From contig JADJGV010000034.1 of the NCBI GenBank assembly GCA_016707895.1, positions 372,001-436,000 on the forward strand: a DNA stretch of 64,000 nt, given 5' to 3'. This document shows positions 36,713 through 48,064 of this stretch, piece by piece. Below the pieces are notes generated by a model. That model was not told the origin of the DNA. It did no database searches and saw only the letters and a program-made list of their open reading frames with translations. A program made the translations under genes and the position numbers. Position 1 is the stretch's first letter. Each line of letters begins with the position of its first letter. Source of the DNA: Myxococcales bacterium. Its GTDB lineage: Bacteria; Myxococcota_A; Polyangia; Haliangiales; Haliangiaceae.

Positions 36713-37186
36713 ATGCGAGTCGTGCTGGTGTCCGTCGTGCTGGTGGCCAGTTGTGCGAGCGGGCGGACGGCGGCGCCGGTGGCGGTGGCGCCTGGTGTGC
36801 CCGCGCCGTCGCCCGCGGACGAGGGCGCGGGCGGGGCCGCGCCCGACGTGCCCGCGCCGTCGCCCGAGGACCACGACGAGGGCGAGGCGGCGACTGGCGC
36901 ACCCGAGGCACCGCCCGCGGCGGCAGCGCCGATGGCGGAGCGGATGAACGAGGTGACCCGGCTCTACGACCTCGGCGACCTCGCCGGCGCGCGCGCGCTG
37001 GCGCTGCAGGTGCTGGCCGACGACCCGGACAACTTCCGCATGCTGCGCGTGCTGGTGTCGTCCGCCTGCATCCTGGGAGACGCCGAGGAGGCGAAGGCCT
37101 ACTGGGCGCGGCTGACCGCGGCGAGCGACCGCGAGCAGATGGCGCGGCGCTGCGCACGCTTCGGCGTCGACGTCCGCGCCGAGTGA
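36713..37186 (+). CDS. Hypothetical lipoprotein with TPR-like C-terminus
   Basis: 157 residues: a short lipoprotein signal (LVSVVLVASCAS), about 60 residues of Ala/Pro/Glu-rich linker with a repeated VPAPSP-x-D/E unit, then two helical TPR-like units (TRLYDLGDLAGARALALQVL, SACILGDAEEAKAYWARL). Probably a scaffold on the periplasmic face of a membrane. TAGTGT ends 6 bases before the ATG, although GGAGG also overlaps that interval. It converges on the cytochrome c'-like gene with a 12-base gap. Confidence 0.65.
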   Translation: MRVVLVSVVLVASCASGRTAAPVAVAPGVPAPSPADEGAGGAAPDVPAPSPEDHDEGEAATGAPEAPPAAAAPMAERMNEVTRLYDLGDLAGARALALQVLADDPDNFRMLRVLVSSACILGDAEEAKAYWARLTAASDREQMARRCARFGVDVRAE

Positions 37187-37198
37187 GCCCGACGCCGA

Positions 37199-37843
37199 TC
37201 AGCGCGGGTCGGGCGTCGGTGCGGGCGCGCCGTGGTCCATCGCGCCGTGGTTCATGCCGGGCATGGCGCCGTGGTCCATCATGGGCGGCGCGCCGCCGGT
37301 CAGGCGGGTCCAGGTGGCCTCGTCGACGATCTGCTGCTTCCAGGTGGCGTGGCACGAGGTGCAGGTCTGCAGCGTGGCGCCGAGCTCGGTGGCGACCTTG
37401 GCGCGATCGCGGGCGCGGGCGGCGTCGCCGATGCGATCGGCCTGGTGGTGGAAGGCGAGCGCCTGCTCGATGAACGCCGGCGCGCCGGCGCCCATGTGGT
37501 TGCACATCGCCGCCTCCTGATCGGAGAAGCCGATGCGGCCGGCCGCCTTCTCGATCGCGGCGAAGTCGTCGGCGGCGAGCGCGAGCACGATCTCCTGCAC
37601 CGCCAGCAGGTGGTCGCGCATGTTCTGCTTCTGGTGGTTGGCCATCATCGGCAGGAGCGGCACCGGCTTCCGGCTATCCATCGCGTCGAGCACCGCGCTC
37701 GGGCCGGCGGCGGGCGCGGCGGCGGCGACCGGCGCGGGCGCTGGGGCCGGCGGTGGCGCGGCGGCGGGCGCCGGCTTGGCCGGTTCGCGTGAGCAGGCGG
37801 CGAGCGCGGCGAGGGCCAGGAGCGAGATCGTGGAGCGGAGCAT
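37199..37843 (-). CDS. Cytochrome c'-like lipoprotein with Met/His-rich tail
   Basis: 214 residues. Signal and lipobox (LALAALAACS), Pro/Ala linker, then a four-helix-bundle region (NHQKQNMRDHLLAVQEIVLAL onward) with one heme motif, CTSCH, near the end of the last helix, as in class II cytochromes c. After it comes a tail with MMDHGAMPGMNHGAMDHG, a pattern common in periplasmic copper-binding proteins. A redox carrier or gas (NO) binder is likely; copper binding by the tail is inference. Adjacent to and co-directional with the ferredoxin/cytochrome b-like gene. Confidence 0.75.
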   Translation of the reverse strand: MLRSTISLLALAALAACSREPAKPAPAAAPPPAPAPAPVAAAAPAAGPSAVLDAMDSRKPVPLLPMMANHQKQNMRDHLLAVQEIVLALAADDFAAIEKAAGRIGFSDQEAAMCNHMGAGAPAFIEQALAFHHQADRIGDAARARDRAKVATELGATLQTCTSCHATWKQQIVDEATWTRLTGGAPPMMDHGAMPGMNHGAMDHGAPAPTPDPR

Positions 37844-37909
37844 CGCGCGCAGTCTCACACGCGGCGCGACGCCGCGGTATCGCCGCGACGATCGACCGCG
37901 CCGCGGCCG

Positions 37910-40008
<2,099 letters not shown>

Positions 40009-40012
<4 letters not shown>

Positions 40013-42186
40013 GACCGCCGCTCGCCGGTCCAGCCGAGCGACGTCGGACCGTCGTCGAAGCTGCGCCGGGTCGGGCCCTCCTCGAACGCGAGCTGGGTCG
40101 GGCCTTCGTCGAACTCGGGCGCGGCCTGGACCGCGGTCACCGAGTCGGTCGCCGCCATCGTGCGCGGCGTCGCGCGACGGGGCGGCGGGGCGGGCGGCGG
40201 GGCCGGGACCCGGGGCTGGGGCGTCGTCGGTAGGTCGGCCGGTTGGCGCGGCGCGCCGGTGACCGCCGGCAGGCTGCGGGTCGCCGCGAGCTCGTCGGCG
40301 TCGGGCACCTGGGCGATGGTGTTGGTGCCGATCACGCGGCCGCGGCTGGTGGTGGCCGCGGCGCTGGCCGCGTTGCCGGCCGTCGGCGGCGCGGGCAGGC
40401 GCGGCACCGAGCCGGTGCGATCCTTGCTGTCCTTGCCGCGCGTGTGCAGCACCGCCATCACGCTGTGCTCGGTGAGCGCCGGCACCGGCACGGTGCGATC
40501 GAGGTGCTCGCGGGCCGTGCGCGGCCGGCGCTCGACCTTGGTCGGCGACGGCGCCCACGTGTCGAGGCGATCGATCGCCTCGACCACCGAGTCGTCGTTC
40601 CAGTCGAGCGGCGCCTTGGTGCCGGCGCGGCGGTGGCGGCCCGACGGCGCGTCGACGATCGCCGCGATCGGGTGGTGGACCGCGGTGCCGACCTCGTGCC
40701 ACACGTCGTGCGCGGCGCGATCGACCTTGTGGACCACCTCGCCCACCACCGTGCGCAGGCGGCCCGGCTTGGCCGGCTTGGCCGTCGGCTTGCCCTGGAG
40801 CACCGCGACCGCGTGGGCGACGTCGCGCGGGCACTGGGTGGCGTCGGGGGCGACCCGCCGGACCACGTCCTCGGTCGAGCCCAGCGCGTACAGGTGGGGG
40901 CGCTCGACGAAGCGCACGCCGAGGTTCTCGAGCCAGGCGACCGGCGTGTCGGCGCCGATCAGCACGAACGCCTGCTGGTTGGGGACGGTCCGCTTGGTGC
41001 CGTCGCCGAGCTTGATCGTCACCTGGTCGGCGGTGAACTCCGCGACGTTGGACTTGAGCAGCACCGTCAGCCGGCCGGCGGCCTCGAGCGCGGCGACCCG
41101 CTTCTGGTTGGCGGCCTTGGCGCGGGCCCAGCCGTCGCCGCGGTACGACAGCGTCACCGTGGCGCCGGCGTCGACCAGCGAGGTCGCGGCCTCGAGCGCC
41201 GAGTCGCCGCCGCCGACCACCAGCACGTGCTGCCCGCCGAACTCGTCGGGGTCGTCGAGGCGCGACTGCACCTTCTCGAGGTTGGCGCCCGGCACCGCGA
41301 GCAGGCGCGGCTTGCCGCGCAGGCCGGTGGCCAGGATGACCGCGCGCGCACGGTAGGTCGCGACGGTGGTCTTGACGGTGAGGATGCCGTCGTCGCCGCG
41401 CTTGACCGACTCGACCGCCTCGCCGCGCTTGATCGGCAGCGCGACCGCGTCGACCACCTGCTGCCACGCCGCCACCAGGGCCTCCTTGGTCGCGTCGAAC
41501 ACCGGCAGGAACGACAGGTTGGGCGCGTTCGAGGGCTCGGCCATGAAGTGCTTGCCCTTGGGGTAGCGCGACACCGTCGCCGAGATGACGTGCTCCTTCT
41601 CGAGCAGCACCACCCGCAGCTTGCGCATCAGGCACGTCAGGCCCGCCGACAGGCCGGCCGGGCCCGAGCCGACGATCACGACGTCGTGGAGGTCGGGCGA
41701 GGTCGACGGCGCGCCCAGCTGCTTGGCGATGTGCTCGACCACCGCCCGGCCGAGGTTGGCGGCGTTCTTGACCAGCGGCTTGCCCGCGACCTCGCCGATC
41801 AGGTACTGGCCGGGGACGCCGGTCTGGAAGTGCTCGTCGAGCTCGGGCACGGTCAGGGTCGACGGCTGCTCGCCCAGGCGGTGCATCACCAGCGCGGTGG
41901 TCGGGCACTTGTTGGCGCACTGCTCGCACTGCACGCACTGATCGAAGCGCGCCACCACGACCTTGTGGTTGACCAGGTCGAGCACCTTGGTCGGGCACAC
42001 CGCCACGCACGCCTCGCAGCCGATGCAGCGATCGTCGTTGATCGAGTGCACCAGCGGCACCTCGATCCGCGGCGCGACCACCGCGAGGTGGTGGCGGCGG
42101 CGGGCCTTGCGATCGTCGTACAGCGCGCCGAGCATGAGCAGCGCGGCGGCGGTGATGGCGATCGTCAAGAACGCGGTGGTGATCAT
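40009..42186 (-). CDS. YpdA-like FAD/NAD(P)-binding oxidoreductase with two N-terminal [4Fe-4S] sites
   Basis: 725 residues. A membrane anchor (residues 3-22), a bacterial ferredoxin domain with Cys 54/57/60/64 and 84/87/90/94, then an FAD fold (GSGPAGLS at 173-180, ISATVSRYPKGKHF, LATGLRGKPR) and an NAD(P) fold (VLVVGGGDSALEAA near 310). The thioredoxin-reductase CxxC is absent, as in YpdA. About 200 C-terminal residues are disordered, with three F-[DE]-[DE]-G-P-T motifs at the end. Likely entry point of NAD(P)H electrons into the chain. It is the first large gene after the two-heme lipoprotein and overlaps the next gene by 4 bases. Confidence 0.85.
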
Positions 42187-42199
42187 GCGTGGAGGTGGG

Positions 42200-42670
42200 T
42201 CAGGGGTGGGCCCGGAAGCCGGCGGTGTGGCAGCCGCCGCGGTTGCACGAGGCGTCGTCGGTGGTCAGGGCAGCCTGCATCGGGATCACGTCGGGGCAGC
42301 GGGCGGAGAACGCCACCGCCGGCGCGGCGATCGGATCGATCGCCCAGAAGTTGCCGTTGCTGGCCGTGATCATGGCGATGTCGGCCCCCGCGGCGTCAAG
42401 GACGTGCACGGGTACGCCGACCGCGGGCGCGGTGCCGCCGGTGTCGGTGTACAGCGTACCGGCGATGGTGAACGGGGTGCCGTCCCCACCTTGGCGGTGG
42501 CAGCCGAGGCAGTCCTCACCAGCGCGGTGATGGCCGTCGCCGCCGGTGGTGGGCTCGGCGCACGTAGGCGGCGTGACCTGATCGAGCAGTGGGTTCGAGC
42601 TGGCCTCATCCTCGTCGAGGACGCCGCCGCACGCCACGCACGCCAGGGCCAGGGAGATGACCGCGCGCAT
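42200..42670 (-). CDS. Two-heme-motif lipoprotein cytochrome
   Basis: 156 residues: signal with lipobox (ALACVACGG), one CLGCH motif near residue 53, a small beta domain (PFTIAGTLYTDTGG, VGVPVHVLDAAG) and a near-terminal CNRGGCH, a five-residue-spaced variant motif. The central domain resembles carboxypeptidase-regulatory-like folds found with cytochromes. It is the promoter-proximal gene of the minus-strand arm, 13 bases before the FAD gene. Start: ATG at this lipoprotein signal; an ATG 24 bases earlier is possible. Confidence 0.75.
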   Translation of the reverse strand: MRAVISLALACVACGGVLDEDEASSNPLLDQVTPPTCAEPTTGGDGHHRAGEDCLGCHRQGGDGTPFTIAGTLYTDTGGTAPAVGVPVHVLDAAGADIAMITASNGNFWAIDPIAAPAVAFSARCPDVIPMQAALTTDDASCNRGGCHTAGFRAHP

Positions 42671-42760
42671 CCCGGGACGCAGTGCAGGGCGCATACCATC
42701 GCGGCGGGGCGCGCATCCGACTGGAATGCCGGCGCGCGGACGGCGCCGCTCGGTTCCCGC

Positions 42761-42790
42761 ACTGTACGAGCTGTGCACAGCACTGTTCGA
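42761..42790. promoter_or_regulatory. Palindrome flanked by direct repeats between the divergent cytochrome operons
   Basis: A perfect 12-bp palindrome, GCTGTGCACAGC (42770-42781), is flanked by ACTGTACGA (42761-42769) and ACTGTTCGA (42782-42790), direct repeats exactly 21 bases apart, two helical turns. The site lies in the 221-base region between the two arms of the electron-transfer cluster and could co-regulate both. The rest of the region shows no gene. Confidence 0.5.
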
Positions 42791-42891
42791 TGACGGCGCA
42801 CATTTGTACAGCCGGCGGCCCGAGCCCAGCGCAAGTCGCTGATCACGCGTGACCCGAAACTGGAACCGGGGATGCACTGGACGACGGGTTC

Positions 42892-44166
42892 ATGCGCCGG
42901 CTCTCGATCACACTCGGCTTGCTCAGCGCCGTGTTGGCCGTTGATTCTGTGAGGGCCGATACACGGACGAGCCTGGTCGAGATCACGCTGCGCAAGCTGC
43001 CTGGCGAGAACCAGGACGCGGTCGCGACCTACGCGACCGGCGTGAAGGTCGAGGTCCTCGAGGTCAAGGGGCGCTGGATCAAGGTCAAGATCGACAAGTC
43101 GGTCGGCTGGGTGCCGCGCACCAAGCTGAGCGAGCCGGCCGCGAGCGCGACCGCGCCCGTGGAGGCGGACCCGCGCTCGCATCGGCTCGGCGTGCAGGTG
43201 CGGCAGCCCGACGCGATGATCCGGGCCCGCCCCGACGCCGGCGCCGCCGTGGTGGCGCCGGTCGCGCCCGGCGCCGCGCTCACGGTCCTCGACGGCGACG
43301 CGCCGGGCTGGCTGCACGTCGACGACGGCCACGGCCACGCCGGCTGGATCGCGGCGGCCGCGGTCGCCGACGTCGGCGCGGCCGCGCTGCCCGTGGACGT
43401 GGCGCCGCCGCCGTCAAGCGCCGCGTCGACCCGCGCCCGCGCCCGCCCGAGCTGGACGCTGCGCGGCACCGCGTCGATCGGCTACCGCTCGATCGATCAG
43501 CGCTTCACCTCCAACGCGACCGGCGGCCTCGCGAACTACGCGGTCAGCGCCGACGCCAGCGCCGCGGAGATCGGGGTGGCGGCGTTGCCGCGCCTGGGCA
43601 AGCTGCGGCTGGGCGCCGACGCGGCGGCGCGGTTCACCAGCTCGAACCCGGGCATCGACTACCCCGGCCCGACGCTGGCGCCGGGCGAGATCCCGTTCAC
43701 GATGTTCGAGGCCCGCGGCACCGCGCGGGTCGGCTACCGCCTCGGGCCGATCACGCCGCAGCTCCGGCTGGGCGGGTTCTACGGCGCGTTCCTCGCCGAC
43801 GAGGTGGCCAACGCCGGCCGGCTGCCGCGCGAGGCGCTGTGGGCCGCCACCGCCGGCCTCGGCGTCGAGGTCGCGCCGCCGCGCGCCAAGGTGACGATCG
43901 AGGCGCGCGCCGACGTCGCGCTGGTCGGCGCGCGCGCCCAGACCGACGGCCTCGCCGACGGCATGAGCTCGACGGTCGGCGCGCAGTGGTTCGAGCTGCG
44001 CCTGGCCTACGCGGTGGCGCCGCACGTCGCGGTCGTCGCCGGCTTCACCTACGAGCGCTACGCGACCGACTGGTCGGGGGCATCGGAGCGCTGGGCCGGC
44101 GTGACCGAGGCCCACCGCCTCGATCACGCGCAGCTGGTGTCGTTCGGCATCGGAGCCGGCCGGTGA
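42892..44166 (+). CDS. Exported protein with two SH3-like domains and a beta-barrel-like C-terminus
   Basis: 424 residues: signal peptide (LGLLSAVLAVDSVRA), two bacterial SH3-type repeats (about 27-80 ending VGWVPRTKL; about 98-160 ending HAGWIAAAAV), a short Pro/Ala linker and a C-terminal half of amphipathic strands (LRGTASIGYRS, LRLGADAAARFTS, ARVGYRLGPITPQLRLGGFYG). SH3b domains usually bind peptidoglycan peptides, so this may anchor the conduit between cell wall and outer membrane (inference). First gene of the four-gene multiheme operon; its stop shares GTGA with the 30-heme gene. Confidence 0.75.
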   Translation: MRRLSITLGLLSAVLAVDSVRADTRTSLVEITLRKLPGENQDAVATYATGVKVEVLEVKGRWIKVKIDKSVGWVPRTKLSEPAASATAPVEADPRSHRLGVQVRQPDAMIRARPDAGAAVVAPVAPGAALTVLDGDAPGWLHVDDGHGHAGWIAAAAVADVGAAALPVDVAPPPSSAASTRARARPSWTLRGTASIGYRSIDQRFTSNATGGLANYAVSADASAAEIGVAALPRLGKLRLGADAAARFTSSNPGIDYPGPTLAPGEIPFTMFEARGTARVGYRLGPITPQLRLGGFYGAFLADEVANAGRLPREALWAATAGLGVEVAPPRAKVTIEARADVALVGARAQTDGLADGMSSTVGAQWFELRLAYAVAPHVAVVAGFTYERYATDWSGASERWAGVTEAHRLDHAQLVSFGIGAGR

Positions 44167-46463
44167 GCTGGGGTCGCTGGCTGTTGATCGCGGCGCTGGT
44201 GGTCGTGCGCGTCGGGCTCGCGCGCGGCGACGACTTCTTGACCTCGTCGCCGGGCGCGCTCGCGCAGAGCCACGCGTCGCTCGACAACCCCGACGGCTGC
44301 AACACCTGCCACGAGCCCGACCGTTCGATCAGCGCGGCGAAGTGCCTGGGCTGCCACGACCACGGCGATCTCAAGGCGCGCATCGACGCCGGCAAGGGCT
44401 TCCACGCGTCGCCCAAGGCGGCCGGGCGCAACTGCAAGCTGTGCCACCAGGAGCACCGCGGCCGCGGCTTCGACCTGATGGGGTGGCGCGCGGTCGGCGG
44501 CACCCAGGGGTTCGATCACGCCCTGACCGGCTGGAAGCTGCAGGGCAAGCACGCCGCGGTGGCGTGCAACGACTGCCACAAGAGCACCGATCGCCAGGGC
44601 CTGCGCACGTACCTCGGCGCCGACAACACCTGCGGCGGCTGCCACAAGAACCAGCCCCACGGCCCGCTGCGCCCGGCGCTGTTGCGCTGCGATCGCTGCC
44701 ACCTCGACACCGCGTGGACGCCGCAGAAGAGCAACCAGCAGTTCGATCACGACTCGTCGCGCGACGCCGCGATGCCGCTCGAGGGCAACCACGCCGACGT
44801 GGCGTGCAGCAAGTGCCACCCGCAGGCCAAGTGGAAGCTGCCGGCGTGGAAGGGCGACTGCGTGACCTGCCACGACAGCCCGCACGGCGGCCAGCTGTTC
44901 GACACCAAGAAGTGCAACCTGTGCCACTCGCCGGCCGCCTCGTCGCTGGCGGTGGTCAAGTTCGACCACAAGAAGGACGCGGGCTACGCGCTGCAAGGCG
45001 ATCACGCCCAGCTCAAGTGCGACGCGTGCCACACCGAACGGATGGGCAAGCGCAAGCCGTCGGGGGCGTGCGAGACCTGCCACGCCGACGACAACCACCA
45101 CGGCGATCGGTTCAAGGCGTTCGGCAACCCGCCGAGCTGCACCACCTGCCACAGCCAGCGGGCGTGGAAGAAGACGATGGTGTTCGACCACGGCGCCAGG
45201 ACCGCGTTCAAGCTCACCGGCAAGCACGCGATCACCGACTGCCGCACCTGCCACCGCGGCACCAAGCCGGCGCAGTTCGAGGGGTTCCAGATCGCGAACG
45301 GTTGCATGAGCTGCCACCAGCACAAGCAGGCGCACGGCGGCAAGTACGCCAACAACGAGTGCCTGACCTGCCACACCGAGCCCGGCAGCAAGCGCATGCG
45401 CGACGACTCGCTCGAGCGGTTCCACGGCGCCGCGTCGCGGTTCCCGCTGACCAAGGCCCACGCCAAGGTCGACTGCCGCCGCTGCCACACCAACGACGCC
45501 TACGAGAACACGCCGACCGAGTGCGGCGCGCGCTGCCACGAGGACTCGCTGCACAAGGGCACGCTGGGCGACGCCTGCAGCCGCTGCCACGCGGCCGGGC
45601 AGTGGGAGGCCACCGGCTTCGATCACCAGGTCGACACCGACTGGAAGCTCGAGGGCAAGCACGCCGCGGTCACCGACTGCGCGCGCTGCCACCCCACCCG
45701 GGCGTTCGCCAGCGCGCCGCGCACCTGCGCCGGCGCCGGCTGCCACAAGGGCGACGACGTCCACGAGGGGCAGCTGGGGACCGCGTGCGAGCGCTGCCAC
45801 CGCACCGACGGCGGCCTGACCTTCGCCCACAACCGCGACGCCGCGTTCAAGCTCGACGGCGCCCACCGCCAGGTGGTGTGCGCCGGCTGCCACGACTCGA
45901 CGCGGTTCAAGCCCGAGCCCAAGGACTGCCGCGGCTGTCACGCCGAGCCGGCGGTGCACAAGGGCCGCTACGGCACCGACTGCGCGCGCTGCCACACCAC
46001 CCAGACCTTCGGCGACGTCGCCGCGCTGCACGACGTCGGCTCGTTCGCGCTGACCGGCGCCCACGATCGGGTCGGCTGCAAGCGCTGCCACGCCGACGGC
46101 GAGAGCCGGCGCGGCTCGGGCAACCTGTGCGTCACCTGCCACCGCCAGGACGACGTCCACCAGAGCGCGCTGTCGCCGCGCTGCGGCCAGTGCCACACCC
46201 AGCAGGCGTTCACGCCGGCGCGGTTCGATCACCTCGAGGTCGGCTGCAACCTGATGGGGCGCCACCGCACGCTGCCGTGCGCCGACTGCCACGCCAACGG
46301 CAACTTCGGCGGGGTGTCGCCGCTGTGCGTGGGCTGCCACCGCGCCGACGCCAGCAAGGTCACGTCGCCGGATCACGGGCCGCTGGCCGACTGCGGCCGC
46401 TGCCACAACCCCGAGGCGTGGGTGCCCGCGCGCGGGCTGGGAGGGCAGAGCCTGTGTCGCTGA
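44163..46463 (+). CDS. Exported multiheme cytochrome c with 30 candidate heme motifs
   Basis: 766 residues after a GTG start that overlaps the upstream stop by 4 bases. Signal-like N-terminus (LLIAALVVVRVGLA). I count 28 CxxCH motifs plus one CxxxCH (CGARCH) and one CxxxxCH (CAGAGCH). About nine repeats of the form FDH...F-x-L-x-G-x-H...C-x-x-CH recur roughly every 75-90 residues; the His in FDH and G-x-H are probable distal heme ligands. No lipobox is clear, so a soluble periplasmic or barrel-embedded role is likely. It is followed by a barrel gene and a 33-motif lipoprotein, the order expected for an electron conduit. Confidence 0.88.
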   Translation: MSWGRWLLIAALVVVRVGLARGDDFLTSSPGALAQSHASLDNPDGCNTCHEPDRSISAAKCLGCHDHGDLKARIDAGKGFHASPKAAGRNCKLCHQEHRGRGFDLMGWRAVGGTQGFDHALTGWKLQGKHAAVACNDCHKSTDRQGLRTYLGADNTCGGCHKNQPHGPLRPALLRCDRCHLDTAWTPQKSNQQFDHDSSRDAAMPLEGNHADVACSKCHPQAKWKLPAWKGDCVTCHDSPHGGQLFDTKKCNLCHSPAASSLAVVKFDHKKDAGYALQGDHAQLKCDACHTERMGKRKPSGACETCHADDNHHGDRFKAFGNPPSCTTCHSQRAWKKTMVFDHGARTAFKLTGKHAITDCRTCHRGTKPAQFEGFQIANGCMSCHQHKQAHGGKYANNECLTCHTEPGSKRMRDDSLERFHGAASRFPLTKAHAKVDCRRCHTNDAYENTPTECGARCHEDSLHKGTLGDACSRCHAAGQWEATGFDHQVDTDWKLEGKHAAVTDCARCHPTRAFASAPRTCAGAGCHKGDDVHEGQLGTACERCHRTDGGLTFAHNRDAAFKLDGAHRQVVCAGCHDSTRFKPEPKDCRGCHAEPAVHKGRYGTDCARCHTTQTFGDVAALHDVGSFALTGAHDRVGCKRCHADGESRRGSGNLCVTCHRQDDVHQSALSPRCGQCHTQQAFTPARFDHLEVGCNLMGRHRTLPCADCHANGNFGGVSPLCVGCHRADASKVTSPDHGPLADCGRCHNPEAWVPARGLGGQSLCR

Positions 46464-48064
46464 CCCGCGCGCTGATCGCGCTCGCGCTGGTCGCCGCGCC
46501 CGCGGTGGCCCACGCGCAGTTCGTCGACCGCACCGTCGTGGTGCCGCCGCCCGCCGAGGACGCGCCGGCCGAGGACGCCCGCCCGCCGCGCACCGCCAGC
46601 GCCGAGCCGCCGGCCAAGCTCGAGGTGCGGCTGACCCTGTCGTCGTTCCTGTACCGCGAGCTGGCTGACGACGCCGACCCGCTGGTCAGCGGCGGCGCCG
46701 CGCCGGCCGGCGCCAGCTCGGTGCGGCGGTTCTTCGGCGATCTGCGCGGCGAGCTGACCGCCGATCGCGTCGGCGGCGGCGCGGTCCGGGTCGACGGTCG
46801 GGTGCGCGCGGCGACGCTCGAGCGCTACCAGGGCGGCGAGGACGAGTACGAGCTGCGCGCGCTGACCTACGCCCACGCCCTGGGCCCGGCCGAGCTGCGG
46901 CTGGGCCGGCAGGTGATCGACGCGCTGGGGGCGACCCGCGTCGACGGCGCCCAGCTGACCGCGCCGCTGTCGGCGCGCCTGCGCCTGACCACCTTCGCCG
47001 GCGCCTACCCGCAGCGCGGCTCGCGCTCGCTGACCACCGACTATCCGACGCTGCACGCGCTGGACGGCAGCGAGACCGGGCGGCTGATCCCGGTCGCCGG
47101 CGGCGCCGGCGTCAGCTACCGCAAGGCGAGCTACGCGGCCGACCTCGGCGCGGTCGGCGTGGTCGCCGCCGCCGGCGAGGTGCCGGGCGCCAGCGCCGCC
47201 GACGGCCGGCGCGGCTTCGTCACCGCCAACGGCTATGCGCGCCCGCACCCCGCCGTCGACCTGTACGCCCACGGCATCGTCGACGTGGTCGCCGCTGACG
47301 GCGCGCGCGTCACCGAGGCCAGCGGCGGGGTCGATCTGTGGCCGCACCCCGCGATCGAGCTCAGCCTGACCGGCCACCACACCGCCAACGAGCTCTTCGC
47401 GATCGCCGCGCGCGATCAGCTGGTCGATCCCGATCCGGCGGCGATGGGGCAGGTCGAGAACGGCGCCGCGATCGTCCACGTGGCGCAGGACGCCGCGCGG
47501 GCCACGGCGTCGATCGCCGTCGCCGCGCAGCGCTTCCAGCTCACCGTCGGCGGCGGCTACCTGCAGCGGCCGGCGGTCACGGTGCCGCTGACCGGGGGCG
47601 GCGCGCTGACGATGCCGGGCGCGCAGATGGGCGAGCTCACGATCAGCGCGCTCGATCGTCGCGCGCCGGGCCGGCTGCGCGTCGAGGCGTCGGGCACCGC
47701 GCTCACGCCGCTGGGGGAGGCCTCGGCCAGCCGATCGCGTGCGCTGATCGGCCGGGTCGCGGTCGAGCGCGACGGCGACGACGCGACGTTCACCATCGAC
47801 GCCAGCGCCCACAGCTACCGCGACCTCGGCCCGGCCGGCGGCTGCATGACGCTCGACCCGCTGGCGTGCCTCGGCACGTCGGCCACGCGCGGCCTCGCCG
47901 CCGGCGCGCTGGTCAGCCTGTCGGCGGGGCCCGAGTGGCTGATCCTGGTCGACGCCCGCGGCGGCCTCGACGACACCGACGCGACGTTTGGTGGCGCCGC
48001 GGTCACCTGGCCGCGCCGCTACTGGCTCTCGGCGTTCGCTCGCTTGCAGTGGAGGTACCGATGA
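46454..48064 (+). CDS. Predicted outer-membrane beta-barrel of the cytochrome conduit
   Basis: 536 residues: signal peptide (LIALALVAAPAVAHAQ), a Pro/Ala/Glu-rich spacer of about 45 residues, then many amphipathic strands ending in Arg/Tyr-aromatic turns (LEVRLTLSSFLYREL, AELRLGRQVIDALGAT, FQLTVGGGYLQR, WLSAFARLQWRYR). The final residue block WRYR has an aromatic near the end, as in barrels, though not a canonical C-terminal Phe. Tracks with RLGRQVID-type strands occur in porins partnering multiheme cytochromes. GTG start overlaps the cytochrome stop by 10 bases; its own stop shares ATGA with the next gene. Confidence 0.75.
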   Translation: MSLTRALIALALVAAPAVAHAQFVDRTVVVPPPAEDAPAEDARPPRTASAEPPAKLEVRLTLSSFLYRELADDADPLVSGGAAPAGASSVRRFFGDLRGELTADRVGGGAVRVDGRVRAATLERYQGGEDEYELRALTYAHALGPAELRLGRQVIDALGATRVDGAQLTAPLSARLRLTTFAGAYPQRGSRSLTTDYPTLHALDGSETGRLIPVAGGAGVSYRKASYAADLGAVGVVAAAGEVPGASAADGRRGFVTANGYARPHPAVDLYAHGIVDVVAADGARVTEASGGVDLWPHPAIELSLTGHHTANELFAIAARDQLVDPDPAAMGQVENGAAIVHVAQDAARATASIAVAAQRFQLTVGGGYLQRPAVTVPLTGGGALTMPGAQMGELTISALDRRAPGRLRVEASGTALTPLGEASASRSRALIGRVAVERDGDDATFTIDASAHSYRDLGPAGGCMTLDPLACLGTSATRGLAAGALVSLSAGPEWLILVDARGGLDDTDATFGGAAVTWPRRYWLSAFARLQWRYR

